Assembly (NCBI GenBank): GCA_011316305.1
Contig: SAUG01000009.1
Coordinates: 926,774 to 990,773, forward strand
DNA length: 64,000 nucleotides
Source of the DNA: Rusavskia elegans
Taxonomy: Eukaryota; Ascomycota; Lecanoromycetes; Teloschistales; Teloschistaceae
Reading direction: 5' to 3'
The notes beneath the pieces were generated by a model. It saw nothing but the letters and a program-made list of their open reading frames with translations. It did no database searches and was not told the DNA's origin. Below, piece by piece: positions 25,731 to 37,830 of this stretch; within the stretch, counting starts at the first letter, position 1; every line of letters begins with the position of its first letter. Both the position numbers and the translations under genes were made by a program.

Positions 25731-27718
25731 ACCCGATTTATAATTATATTAGATTGTCGAATACGAAAGTAATTATAGATAATATAAAATAATAATATAT
25801 TCTATTTAATATTAGCTTATATAATAATTATTTATAAATATTAGTTTATATACCGGTACGATATAAATAGTAATATCTTTTTCTAAATAATTCTATAGAT
25901 ATATATCTTTTTTCTAGAACTTTTAATTTTTCTAAATTTATTATAAACTAGCTATTATTATATTCCCGGCTATATTTCTAGATTCTATATTAATTCTTTA
26001 ATAAACTAGGCGTCTTTCTACTAAATAGTAATACGCTTGGTATAGATTACGGCTAGTTAATAATCTATAAAAAATAAATATAGTCGGATATATATAGTAA
26101 TATAGTAAATTAATATATTTATTTATTAGAAAAGTAATTATATATCTTTCTATTATATTCTATAGAGCTGCTAACGTTATATCTTATATCCTATCGATTT
26201 TTCTATTTATATTTATAGGAACGACGTCGATAAGGATTTCGCGATATAATTTAATAAAAAGTACTTTAAAAATAAAAAGTTCGAAACCTTTCTAGTATCT
26301 ATAGATTTCTTAAAAAGTAATAGTTCTAGGCTTCTATTTATATTTCTTTCGATAGATTATTAGCTAGACTATTTAGAATATATTATCCTGGAGTATTACC
26401 GGTACTATAGTACTATAAAATTTTCCTTTACTTTTTCTCTTATTTTTTCTAATTCTATTTCCTCGAGTTTTCGCTATATTTCTATAGGACGGAATTAATT
26501 TCTTATCTAGAATAGATTTAATATTATTATATAATTAATTATATTACTTTAATATATTATTTCTATTTAGATTTGTACGTACTATATATTATACTACAAT
26601 AAATAAAAGGAATAAAAGACTAATAATAGAATAAAGTATAATATAGTACGGTATATAGTATATTAATATCTTATTATAGTAGTTAATTATTAAAGAATAG
26701 AAAATTAGAAATAAAGTAAAGGTAATCGTCGGCTATACTATAGTTAGAAGGTTAAAGCTCTAAATAAATATATATATTTCTATAAACTTCTAGCGTATTC
26801 TATTACTATAATATATAGAGTCTTTAGATAATTCTATAGCTACTAATTATATTATCCTACTATATTACTTAGTATACTATTTACTATATCTAAATTAAAA
26901 CCGCTATTTATAAAATCTAAATTAGTTATAAACTATAAACGCGATAAAAAGTAGTCTAATACCGAATATAAATTCTATAAAAAATAGAGTATAAACTATA
27001 TTATAATATATAAATTCTTTAAAAAATTTAAAGGAATTAATTTCTAGAAAAACGTAGATATAGGAACGAAGGCTATATTAGAATAGAATACTAGAGATTA
27101 GAAAATAGACTATAGAGTCGAGAAAAGGATCTATAGTAATATAATAAAGTAATATATACTATACTAAATACTAATCTATATATAATATTATACTATAAAA
27201 ATAATCTACGTATTAAAGCTTTTATAGAAGCTACGGAAAAGACAATAACTATTAAATAGATAAAATAAAAATAGAGCGAGGTAATATAATAGGATAATAT
27301 ATTAAATATAAATAGAGCTATCTAGTATAGAAATATTTATTTCTAATACTTTTTTTAGTCTAATATAGCTATTAATAGTCCGAATAGAGTTATTTTAATA
27401 AAGTATATAGTTTTAATTATTAATTTTATTTAGTAATAAATTATTTATTATACCGGCTTCTAAGAGCTTTAGTCTACTAGAACTCTAGACTTTTTAGAAA
27501 AATAGACGGCGTTTATTAAGGAATTTAGTTATAGCGGGAATATAGCTAATAAATATATTAAATCTCCCTATAGAAAGAAGGATAAAAATAGCGATAATAT
27601 TATTAAAATTAATAAAAAGGATTAGATAGTAGAGATATACTCTTCTATATAGGATAATACTAAATTTAAAGATAATAAGAATTTAGTTAGAAGTATTAAT
27701 TTTAATAGTCAGGATAAA

Positions 27719-27865
27719 GATATAGAAGAAGATAAAGATAAAAATAAAGATAAAGATAAAAATAAGAATAAAGATAAAGATAAAGATAAAGATAAAGATA
27801 AAAATAAAGATAAGAATAAAAATAAAGATATAAAGGCCGAAGATAAAAAGAATAAAAATATAAAG
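27719..27865 (+). repeat. GATAAA-type tandem repeat in hAT-2
   Basis: Longer version of the array at 7549-7641, again giving a K/D/N-rich plus-strand frame. Confidence 0.9.
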
Positions 27866-27965
27866 GAAATTATTAAGCTCTCTAACTAGTTACCTATATC
27901 TAGGAATAGTAGATTTGGATAAATATATTACTTCGATATATTACTATATTATTAATAAAAGAATA

Positions 27966-29719
27966 AATTTTATCTAAATAAAATTTTTTAATATAGATTT
28001 TAATTATTAAACTAATTTAAACTTTTTTTTTATTCTAAAATAAATATAAAGAGACTAAGGTTCTAATATAGAATAAATTTAATATTTACGTAGTAGATTT
28101 AGTAATAAATTTATAAAAGATTAATAATAGAAAATAAAAAATTAATATAATAATTTTAAATCTTTATATAATAAATACTTTAATTTTATATTTAATTATA
28201 TATTAATTATCTTTTATATTACTATCTTTATATTAAATTTTAGCGAAATAATATTATTTAAAATATAATAAGTAATTTCTATATAATTAAATTAAGTTTC
28301 GAAATTTTAACTAAAATTTTATAAAAGTATATTATATAAATCTATTAGAAAAAAAGAATTAATAATTATTATTTTACTAATATATTCGATATATTCTAAT
28401 AAGGTTCTTACTATATTTAATTTTTCTACTATTTAATAAACCTTTATTAAATTATAAAGTTTCTATTTAAAATATTAAATTTTTAATTTTTTTTAATTTT
28501 ATTCTATTTATTAAAGTCTAAATTAATTTAGATAATCTAGTAATTAATATACTAGTATATTATTGAATTAAAAATAATATATTAATATTATAACAGTAAT
28601 AATAAATATAATAATTCTAGAATATATATATTAATTTATTAAATTTATTAAAAAACTAAATTTATAAATATTTCGTTATTAAATTTGGTATACTAAATAA
28701 TAGTTATATTATAAAAGTAAATGGTATTGGTATATATTCTATAAGATTAAAATTTATAATCTAATTTATATTAACTAATAAATAAATAATATTTAATAAT
28801 TCTATTTAAATATTATAAAATAGTAGATATTTTAATATAGATTTATAATATATTAACTTACTATTTAAATTTCTATATAGAAAGTTATTATTTTAGAGAT
28901 TTATATATATTTAAATTATATCTATAATTAATCTAGATTTATTTTTTAAATTTCTATCTAAATTAACGATTTATAGATACTAATTTTTATTTATAAAAAT
29001 ATTATAATATAATAGATAGATATTAGAATATTAATAATTTATATTATTATAATAGTATTATTAATTTTTATAAAAAGAAAATTTAATATAAATTTTTTTT
29101 TTATAAATTTCTTTAAATTTATCTAATTATTTTATTTAATCTATTTATTTAAAACAAAATCAATTTTTATATTTTATATTAAACTACTTTTTATATTAGT
29201 AAAATATTTTTTTAATTAATTATAAAATAGAATTATTTAATATAATAAATTATAATTAAATTTATAAAATTAAATATATTATATATAGGTTTTTTATTAT
29301 TATTTTAAAAATAGAAATCAAAAAAAATCATTATTAATTTTTTTATCTAATTTCTAATCTTTTAAATTCTATTATATAAATTATAATCTATAAATAGAAT
29401 TTAATAATATTAAAATTTTAAGTAGAAATAAATAATTTAATTTATTTAATTATTTCTATTAATTAAAATAAACTATTTTTTAGCTATACCGTTTATATTA
29501 GTCTTTAATTCTTGAAAATATATAAAAAAAAAAGGTTTTTTAATTTATAAATAATTTAATTTAATTAATTAATCTATTTTTATATAAATTATTAGATTAA
29601 TTAATTAAATAGGTTTAATAGAATATTTTTCGTTTAAATCCTTAGAAGACTAGACTATTTAAAATTTAATATTTAAATATACGAAATCTTAGGAATAGAT
29701 ATTTATTCTCTAAACTAAG
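27966..29719. mobile_element. Unidentified 1.75-kb insertion in hAT-2
   Basis: hAT-1 reads through this point without it. Possible 5-bp duplications gaata (27961-27965) and aaata (29720-29724) differ by G/A. The sequence is extremely AT-rich with very few CG. I see no terminal inverted repeat, LTR pair or coding motif. The ends are approximate. Confidence 0.55.
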
Positions 29720-29724
29720 AAATA

Positions 29725-32250
29725 TTTAGATTAATCTATTTAAAATACTCCTAAATTCCTTTTTAAAGAGATCCCGTTCTCTAAATAGAATTCTATCCTC
29801 TAGTTCTACCCGGTTATATATATTCTATAGTTTCTTTAAAGCTTCTTCTACTTCTAGACCTATAGTACGGTTATAGTACTTAATTATTATTATCTGTTCT
29901 ATATACTCTAGAATTATTTAGACTCGATTTTACCGATAAATTCTTTTCGTAAAACTAAAAGTCCGCTTTATTCCTACCGAGAATATTAGGTAAGTAAAAA
30001 TATTATAAACTATCTACGCTAGTTTTAGAAAGTTCGAAGTATTATTTTTCTAAAATATCTAATTTAAATTCTCTTCGGTAGTATTAGCGCGAAGATATTA
30101 ATTAGCTTCGGAAATAGCTGCTCGAAAACGTTAGGATTATCGAAAAATACTATTTAAAGTAAATAAAATAGGCTTTAGACTAATTAGTAAAGTTATAATA
30201 TATTATCTTTTTATATTACTTTATTTTCTTTTATATAGCGGGTTTTAAACTTTAATAGATTAATAGGCTTCCTATAGTATTTAGTAAAATACTTTTTAAA
30301 CTCGGTCCGATACCTATCTTTATATTCTAAAAAGTCTTCTATTTTTTTATTATTATCTTCTTTATCTTAGTTTTAATAAAGACTAAACTTTACTATAGAA
30401 TCTAGAATATTTATAATATTATAAATTAATCTACTTTTATATTTAATACGAAAATAGTACTTCGTAAACTTTATATTAGTATTATTATAAACTGTTAATA
30501 TTAATTTTTTATTAGTATAGTTCGATAATCGAACTATTTTCTCTATTCTAGTAAGATAATCGAAAATAGTACTATAAAGTCGGAATATTAAATAAACTCT
30601 AATATCTATAGTTTTTAAAACTAATAAAATAATCTTATAGAACGGCTATAATATACTTTCTATAAAAAGAAGAAATTACTATTTATTTATATTAAAGGGA
30701 GGCGGAAATATAGACTATAATAGTATAAGCCTAAAATAAATATTAGTTTTAAAATTTCTAAATTTATATTATCTACGTATATTACTTTTCTTATAATATT
30801 TAATAGGCTAGTACTAATATTTCTAATTTATTCTTTACCTAGTTCTTAGATAAAATCGTCGCTAATTACTTATAATCTAATAGTTTTAATAAAATTTTAG
30901 GCTACTAGATTAATTATATAAACTAGGTAAGGTAGAGAATTCTAGACTCGATTCTATTAGCTATTAAGCCGAATAAAAGCCTTTTTAAACTCTTCTTTTA
31001 ATATACTATTAGAACTAGTATTATCGGTAATAATATCTAGAAGTTTCGGCCTAAACTAGAAAAATTTTAAAAGTTTTAATAGTTCCTAGTACTATAAACG
31101 GCTAGAATAATTAGTAGAAAAGAGTATAAATCTAATTAAACGTTCCTAAAATTAAAAATAAATATTAATCTAGTATATAAGTACTCCTAAATACGTAACT
31201 TTTTATAAATTTAACCAGATATCTAATATAAAAGAAATATATCCTAAAATTTTTAAATCAGATTTAATTTACTCGCGGATAATATTATAGCTATTAAAGA
31301 CTATCTACGTAAATCGTATATAACCGATAAGCTTTATATCTAGACAAAGTATTTATAGTAGTAATCTAAATCTCTTATTTTTAATAATCCGAACTAGTAG
31401 ATTTAAATTTAAAAAAGTTTTATATAGATATTTATTCTATACGGTTTAATCGAAAATAGATATAAATTTAATATAGCTCTTTTTCTATAATTAAAATAAG
31501 TTTTATATTACCTTTTTATATTACTATTAGCTACTTACGCGGATAAATATTAATTTAATAAAAGACTATAAATTACGTCGCTTGGTTTTTTAGTAAATAA
31601 TAGTATTAAGATATTTTTTTATAATAGAAATATTAGAAGAATTAGATATTATAGGATAGTCGAAAATTTTAAAATAGTTTTTAAATATAATTTTAGATAG
31701 ACTATCTATTATTAAAGCTATCTAGTAGAACTCCTACTACTATTTCGACTATATTTACTCTATAGCTTTTCTCGACTAGAAAAAATTAACAAGTTTTCTA
31801 TAGGACTTTTCCTTAATACCGATAGCTATAGAAATACTAGACTACTAATATTCGAACTCTTTATAGTAATCTAGATTCTATTAAATATACCTATTATTAT
31901 TTTAAAAGACTAGTACTAGATAGTCGGCTCGAATTTTATTAGCTATATTTTTAATAATCTCTCTTTACTCTCTATATAATCGATTAAATTTTAATAATAA
32001 AACGCTTATAGATCGGCTTACTGCCTGGCTTATAGACTAGCTAGAATAGATTTTATCTAGAAAAGACCCGTCGAAAAGGATTTCGCTAGACGTAGAAAGA
32101 TTAGATATTTTAAAAATTTAGAATTAATACGATTTATATTTAGGTAATAGATAATATAAAAGAAAAATATAGATATATAGATATTAACTTTAATTATTAT
32201 TTACTATTTAGTAGGAAGGAATCGATATCTATCTAAATAGTACCTAAAAT
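29725..32250 (-). pseudogene. hAT-2 transposase remnant
   Basis: Same gene as in hAT-1. The DNTSSN motif of the RNase-H-like fold is encoded near 31012-31035, and the region near 31760-31990 reads YLxxNLDYYKEFEY on the minus strand. Because Gy4 is absent here, the C-terminal part (29725-30740) is contiguous. Many TAA and TAG stops. Confidence 0.75.
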
Positions 32251-32912
32251 ATTAATTTAACTTTATAATAAAAGCGGGAATTTCTTAGTATTATAATATA
32301 GAAAAAGAAGTTTTAACGATCTTAATAGATTAAATCTAGGAACCCGGGTTTAACCCGGAACCGAATTAGGTCGGTATTTAAAATAACCCGACCCGACTTA
32401 GTTCGGTACCTAGAAAAGTCGGAACCGATTCGGGTCGGGTCGGTTTTTCTAAACCGGATTCGAAATCCGACCCGACGGCCAGTCTAAACTATCTTATAGC
32501 TAGCGATCTTTTTAAAACTATATAGACTAAAGAATATTTTAATAATTTAACAGAATATTTAGATATAGATTATATAATAAATATAGCCGAAGCGAAAACT
32601 AGAAATAGATACTTTATAGTATAGTAGGTAGATATAACAGAAATATTAGAAGCTGATAATTATATATAACGTCGAAGAAGAAATAGTAAAAGATTTATAA
32701 TCGCGAATAAAGAAAAAAATAGTTAAATAGAAGTGATTAACTGCGCTATAAATTTTATCTAATAAACTATATATTTTTAGCTGTAAAAATTTCTTTATAC
32801 GTAAAATATAACAATCGTTGCCGTATATAACGTTAATAAAATATATATATATATATATGAAAACTCAATATAATTCTAGATAGGAATTTTTTAAAAGAAA
32901 TAATTGTAATAT

Positions 32913-33658
32913 ATATCTATAGATATAATATATTCCTTTGAAAATATATATTAAAATAAAATTATAGTTCCTATTTAATATTATTATAATATAATAATAA
33001 TACGTTTATATTTATATATCAATTATAAATAATCTATATTTAATTAATAATAATATTCTATTTTTAAATTTAATTCTAGTATATATATATATAGTTGAAA
33101 TTCAGTTATATATAGAGAGGAATCGATAATAATAATAATTATAAAATAATTTTATTATTATTTTTTATTAATTTTTATAGTTAACTATAAAATTAATAGA
33201 TGTTTTTAAAAGTATTTATAAATATATAGATAGTTAAAATTTAATATCGTAAATAATATTACTAAAAAAAAATTTAAAAAATAATAAACGCGTTATATAA
33301 ATTTTAGAAATAAAATTAAAATCTTTAAAAATAAAATTTATCGTTTAATTACAAAAATATTATTAACGTAACTGATTTTAATTATTTTCCATTTTTTTTA
33401 ATTACTAGATTATATTTTAGTTTTTCTAAAATATAAATTAGTTTTATAATATATTTTTCGTCTAGTTTATATATATATACTATTCTAAAAATATATCGAT
33501 TTCATAAAAAATAAAAAATATTAACGTTCTAATATTATTATATATTTAAAAAATTAAATTATAAACTATATATCAATTAATAGATTTTAAAATCTATAGT
33601 TTTTAAATATTTATTTTATATAATTATTATTTAGAAATATTTAGAAATATTTAGAAAT
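32913..33658. other. AT-rich host DNA between K5 and K7, nothing recognisable
   Basis: About 750 bp of RIP-like, very AT-rich sequence that matches no other part of the window. It contains three adjacent aatatttaga units near 33640-33658 beside K7. No reading frame of note. Confidence 0.5.
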
Positions 33659-33670
33659 TATTTATATTAT

Positions 33671-34670
33671 TTAGTTATTTGTTTTGGTTTTAGTATCCGG
33701 TAAACCAGTGGTTCGGTAAATAAATCAAACGTTGATATACTAGTATGAAATAAACGGTAGTAGAATTTATATCCTAGTTTAGTTAATATAAATAATAGTT
33801 CTTTCTATAAAATTTTAATTTAAATTTACTTAGTAATATAATATATCCTTCTACCGATAATTTAATATCGAATTTTTATAGATAAATATATCTTGTAGTT
33901 ATCGCTTTTTCTTTTTTTTTTACTAGTAATACAAGCTCTATAATACTATACCTTCGTAAGTACTATAATTTATTATAAAACCCTTTACGTATATATATAT
34001 TCCAGTAATAGCTATAGCTATAAACTAAACCAAACGGTAATACCTTTTTATATCTATAATAACTATATCTATTTATACGGACGTCGACTACTTTATAGTA
34101 GCTAGAGCAAGCTATTCTAACTTCGATATAAATACCTTTTTTACCGCTTTTAAAACGCGCTATCTAACTTTTCTACTCTCTTTTAATCTAATCGACCGGG
34201 TAAAGTTTCTAGCCGTAGTAGCTAGCATACTAGCTAGCGACCGTTTTACGGCTAGCGACCCTTTTAAAACTATACGGGCTAAAGAATATTTTAATAGTTT
34301 AGTAAAACGTTAAAATATAGGTTATATAATAAATATAGCCGAGACGAGGACTATAAATAGGTACTTCGTAGTATAGTAGATAGATATAGCGGAAATATTA
34401 GAAGTTAATAATTATATATAATATCGAAGAAGGACTGGATATATAGTATTTAAATATAGTAGAAGATTCGTAATCGCGAATAAAAAAGGAAATAGTCAAA
34501 TAAAAGTGATTAACTACGCTGTAAAATTTGCTTGATAAATATACCTTTAGCTATAAAAATTTCTTTATACGTAAAATACAATAATCGTTGCCGTATATAA
34601 CGTTGATAAAATATATATATATATATATAAAAACTCAATATAACTTCAGATAAAAGCCTTCCAGAAGAGG
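33671..34670 (-). mobile_element. K7: full-length copy of family K (1000 bp)
   Basis: Perfect 12-bp duplication tatttatattat (33659-33670 and 34671-34682). It begins TTAGTTATTTGTTTTGG and ends CCTTCCAGAAGAGG, giving clean ends for the family. Confidence 0.93.
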
Positions 34671-34950
34671 TATTTATATTATAATTATATTCGGAATCAA
34701 ATGATTTCTTCTATAAATAATATAACTATTTTAAATCTATTTATTAAATTTTATATTAATAATATTAAATGTTAAATAAAAATTTTGATTTAATTAAAAA
34801 ATATCTAAAACCAGAACAATTATAACGATATTTTAATAATATTCGTAATAATATCTTTTTTCAAATCTTTTAAACTAATTGATCTATAGAATTGAAGCTT
34901 TTTAAACGAATTCTAGCGAGCTTAAAGATTTTGACCGTCGGCTATCGACA

Positions 34951-35011
34951 GTTTGATTTGTTCACCGAACCACCGAGTACCAAAACCAAAACCAAAACCA
35001 AAAGTAATTAA
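34951..35011 (+). mobile_element. K8: 61-bp 3'-end fragment of family K with ACCAAA repeat tail
   Basis: It contains the K terminal motif TTGATTTGTTCACCGAACC, then CCGAGTACC, then about four CCAAAA units. A 7-bp duplication atcgaca lies at 34944-34950 and 35012-35018. It is not RIP-mutated. One arm of the palindrome is shortened. Confidence 0.75.
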
Positions 35012-35094
35012 ATCGACAATGATTGAAACAGGATTTGAATCGCTAATTAATCGCCTTTGCTTCGTAGCGTGTTTATCATTTCAGTAGCAGTCTA

Positions 35095-35102
35095 CTCGCG
35101 TA
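35095..35102. repeat. Left 8-bp TSD of hAT-4
   Basis: CTCGCGTA, matching CTCGCGCA at 60676-60683. The single difference is CpA to TpA, the RIP change. Confidence 0.92.
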
Positions 35103-35170
35103 TAGGCTGGCAGGGTAGCAAATATAATTAATAGCAAAAACATTTTTTATTTGATTAATATTACGTTTCG

Positions 35171-35591
35171 TATTATAACCTTGGACTGGACTCTGTACCA
35201 AGTCCAGTATTTAGTAACAAAATCTTTGATATATACTAAATATTTAGCAAGTTATTTAGTAATTAACGTTATTTAATAATATAAATTACTAATTACTATT
35301 AAATAGATATTCAATTATTTAGTTTTATTTAATATACTAATTATACTAATGATACTAATTATACTAATTATACTAATTATAAAACAATTTATTATCTAAA
35401 TAGATTTCAAACTCGACGTTATTATAGTTTATATTTAATTTATTAATTATTACTATATACTATTCTAGTAATTAAACTGATTTATTTTTATATTAATTTA
35501 AATAATTATCTATTATATCTCCGTTTATAAATATACTAATAAATTTAACTAACTTTTAGAAATACTATATTTTTTTAGTAGCTTTATAATA
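35171..35591 (+). repeat. 5' LTR of Gy3 (421 bp)
   Basis: Pairs with 38987-39372. It contains a run of tandem actaattat units (about 35330-35385). The last roughly 190 bp also match the LTRs of Gy1 and Gy2, while the first part does not. Confidence 0.88.
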
Positions 35592-36563
35592 TTTTAAATA
35601 TTTTTAGAATATCTATTATAAATTAATATTAAACTTCTACTCTAATTAACTTTAGTTCTATAGTAAAGAAATCTGAATCTAAAAATAAAAAAATCTAGAT
35701 AAAAAATAGAAATAATAATAAAAAAAAATGTTATAAGCCATTTGAATTGCCTATAGTTTATATAGAATTCAATGGATATAAAAGTACTGGCCGATAGTAC
35801 CGGCTGACTAATACGCTAACTAAGCCCCGTTTAACCGCGGTTTATTAGCTCTACGGGATTCGTTGCCCGATTAGACCTAGCGTTTAACTTTATTCGCTTA
35901 TTTATAGAGGAGTTTTCTATCTATATAGAAATAATTAAGCTATTATTATTATTAAAATCGATCTATAATAATTAGTTGTAATAAAAAGTTTATTTATACG
36001 TACTATATAATATATATATAACGTTTATAAATATTAATTCCCGTTTATAAATACTAAATAATACTAGTAAAGTTATCTATATTCTCGGAAATACTATTAT
36101 TTTAATTAAATATATTTTATTAATAGTATTTACTAATTAACTACTGTTTTTTACTAATTATATCTTATATATTTAGCTATAATAAGAATAAAACGGCTTA
36201 TTAATTAGATTTTAATTAGTTAAAATAGCGATAGATAAACTATTTCTATCTTTTAACGAGGTTACTATCTTTTTCGGATACTAGCTCGCCGAGTTCTTTA
36301 AAAGATCTGGCGCTAGGTATACTACTAACGAGTATTAAAAGGTATTAAAGTTATTAAATTTCGTATAGAATAATTATAGCGACTCTAGATCTTTTAGAAC
36401 CGAAGTAGATAATATAATAGGTACTAAAATAAGATTATTTTCTCGGGTACCGCGATCGCCTAAATAACCCGATAAATAGTTAGATAACGGGTATATAGCG
36501 CGAGCTACTATTAAATATTTTAGAAAATCTATAATAGAATTCCGAAATAATTCTATATATATA
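35592..36563 (+). pseudogene. Gy3 leader/Gag remnant
   Basis: The first 170 bp align with the sequence just inside the Gy1 and Gy2 5' LTRs. After about 35760 the match ends, and a more GC-rich stretch (35790-35880) follows that I cannot place in a family. No clear capsid motif is readable. A break or another insertion here is possible. Confidence 0.45.
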
Positions 36564-37246
36564 TTTAGTTATTTATTTTGGTTTTAGTACCCGGTAAACC
36601 AGTGGTTCGGTAAGCAAATCAAGCGTTAGTATACTAGTATTAAATATACGGTAGTAGAATTTATATCCTAGTTTAATTAATATAAATAACGGTTCTTTCT
36701 ATAGAATTTTAATTTAAATTTACTTAGTAATATAACGTATCTTTCTACCGATAATTTAACTAACGTCGAATTTTTACAGATAAATATACCTCGCAGTTAT
36801 CGCTTCTTCTTTTTCTTTTACCAGTAATATAAGTCCCTCGCAAGTACTACGACTTACTAAAACCCTTTATATATATATATATATACTCCCGTAATAGCTA
36901 TAGCTATAGGCTAAACTAGATAGTAGTACCTATATCCGTAATAACTATATCTACCCGCGCGGACGTCGACTATTTTATAGTAGCTAGAGCAAGCTATTCT
37001 AACTTCGATATAAATACTTTTTTTACTGCCTTTAAAATACGCTATCCGACCTTCCTACCTCCTTTTAGCCTAATTAACCGGGTAAAGCTTCTAGCTATAG
37101 TAGCTAGTATACTAGCTAGCGACCGTTTTATAGCTAGCGATTCTTTTAAAGCTACGCGGGCTAAAAAGTACTTTAATAGCTTAGCGGAATATTTAGATAC
37201 GGGTTATATAATAAGTATAGCCGAGGCGAGGACTATAGATAGATAT
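36564..37246 (-). mobile_element. K9: 5'-truncated copy of family K in Gy3
   Basis: It starts at the normal tail end (TTAGTTATT) but stops about 0.3 kb short of the other end, inside agatagata. It runs directly into Gy3 integrase sequence. No duplication was seen, and Gy3 lacks protease to RNase H at this point. Confidence 0.82.
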
Positions 37247-37465
37247 TACTAGTTTTCTAATAAAAAGTAATATATTTAAATATATATTAAAAAATATTTT
37301 AATTATTGGTAAAATAAATATAATATATATAGTTATTATAAAAAGATTTAATATTAAAAACTACCGGATTTACTATAGAAAAAAGTTATATTAAACTTTA
37401 TTATTAAATTTCTAAAATTAAAAAAACTAATAATAAATAAAAAATATAACTCGATATTTAATATA

Positions 37466-37830
37466 ATTAATAGATTTATAAAATAAATTTATATAATTCT
37501 TTTAAAAAAAGATTTTACGATAGAATATTTTAGATTTATTATTTTATATCGATTATTTCGATATTATAAACTATTAGAAATATTAATAAATAATAGAAAT
37601 AAATTTTTTATTTTAAACTATTAGAAAAATTTTATTTTTCTATTTAGTATTAAACTAAAAATATTAATAGCTTTCTATTAAATAATCGATAGATAAATAG
37701 AATATATTAACTAGACTTTAGAATAATATTTAAAGTAATATATTAACGACGTTTAAAATAATTAGATTTTACTTTTATCGATAATATAATTAGCGATTAA
37801 TATAAAAGAATTAAATATAATAAAAAAATA
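37466..37830 (+). pseudogene. Gy3 integrase remnant
   Basis: The plus-strand frame reads LIDRFTKYIYIIPLKKDF (first catalytic aspartate), then YRLFRYYKLLEILINNRNKF with the second acidic residue turned to N, then a region aligning with the family QTDGQTERxNQTLEQYL block (INxTLExYLK here). These are the diagnostic Gypsy integrase motifs. Stops are TAA and TAG. Confidence 0.88.

Larger units (their letters stand above)
24618..32486 (-). mobile_element. hAT-2: second copy of the hAT-1 family, carrying K6 and an unidentified insert
   Basis: Ends TAGTCTGGCC...GGCCAGTCTA between duplications aactattt (24610-24617) and aactatct (32487-32494), which differ by one C/T. The interior aligns with hAT-1 and lacks Gy5, Gy4 and K1, providing their empty sites. 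The minus-strand transposase remnant is at about 29725-32250. CG-rich subterminal repeats flank both ends. Confidence 0.93.
24059..32900 (-). mobile_element. K5: full-length copy of family K, split by hAT-2
   Basis: The two parts are 24059-24617 and 32487-32900. A perfect 12-bp duplication taattgtaatat lies outside them (24047-24058 and 32901-32912). Joining the two parts across hAT-2, with one copy of the 8-bp hAT duplication, restores a K sequence matching the other copies exactly in register. K5 is therefore older than hAT-2. Confidence 0.92.
34931..35102. other. Un-RIPed native DNA left of hAT-4
   Basis: CpA and TpG frequencies are normal here, unlike either side. This is the left flank of the hAT-4 target. 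Joined with 60684 onward it gives the pre-insertion locus. A B-box-like GATTCAAATCC is on the minus strand near 35031-35041, but no tRNA fold was found. Confidence 0.7.

Noticed and set aside
35020..35102. tRNA gene on the minus strand suggested by GATTCAAATCC
   Set aside because: No cloverleaf could be drawn: the T stem has a C-C mismatch and the anticodon stem does not pair. No A box at a suitable distance, even when joined to 60684 onward.
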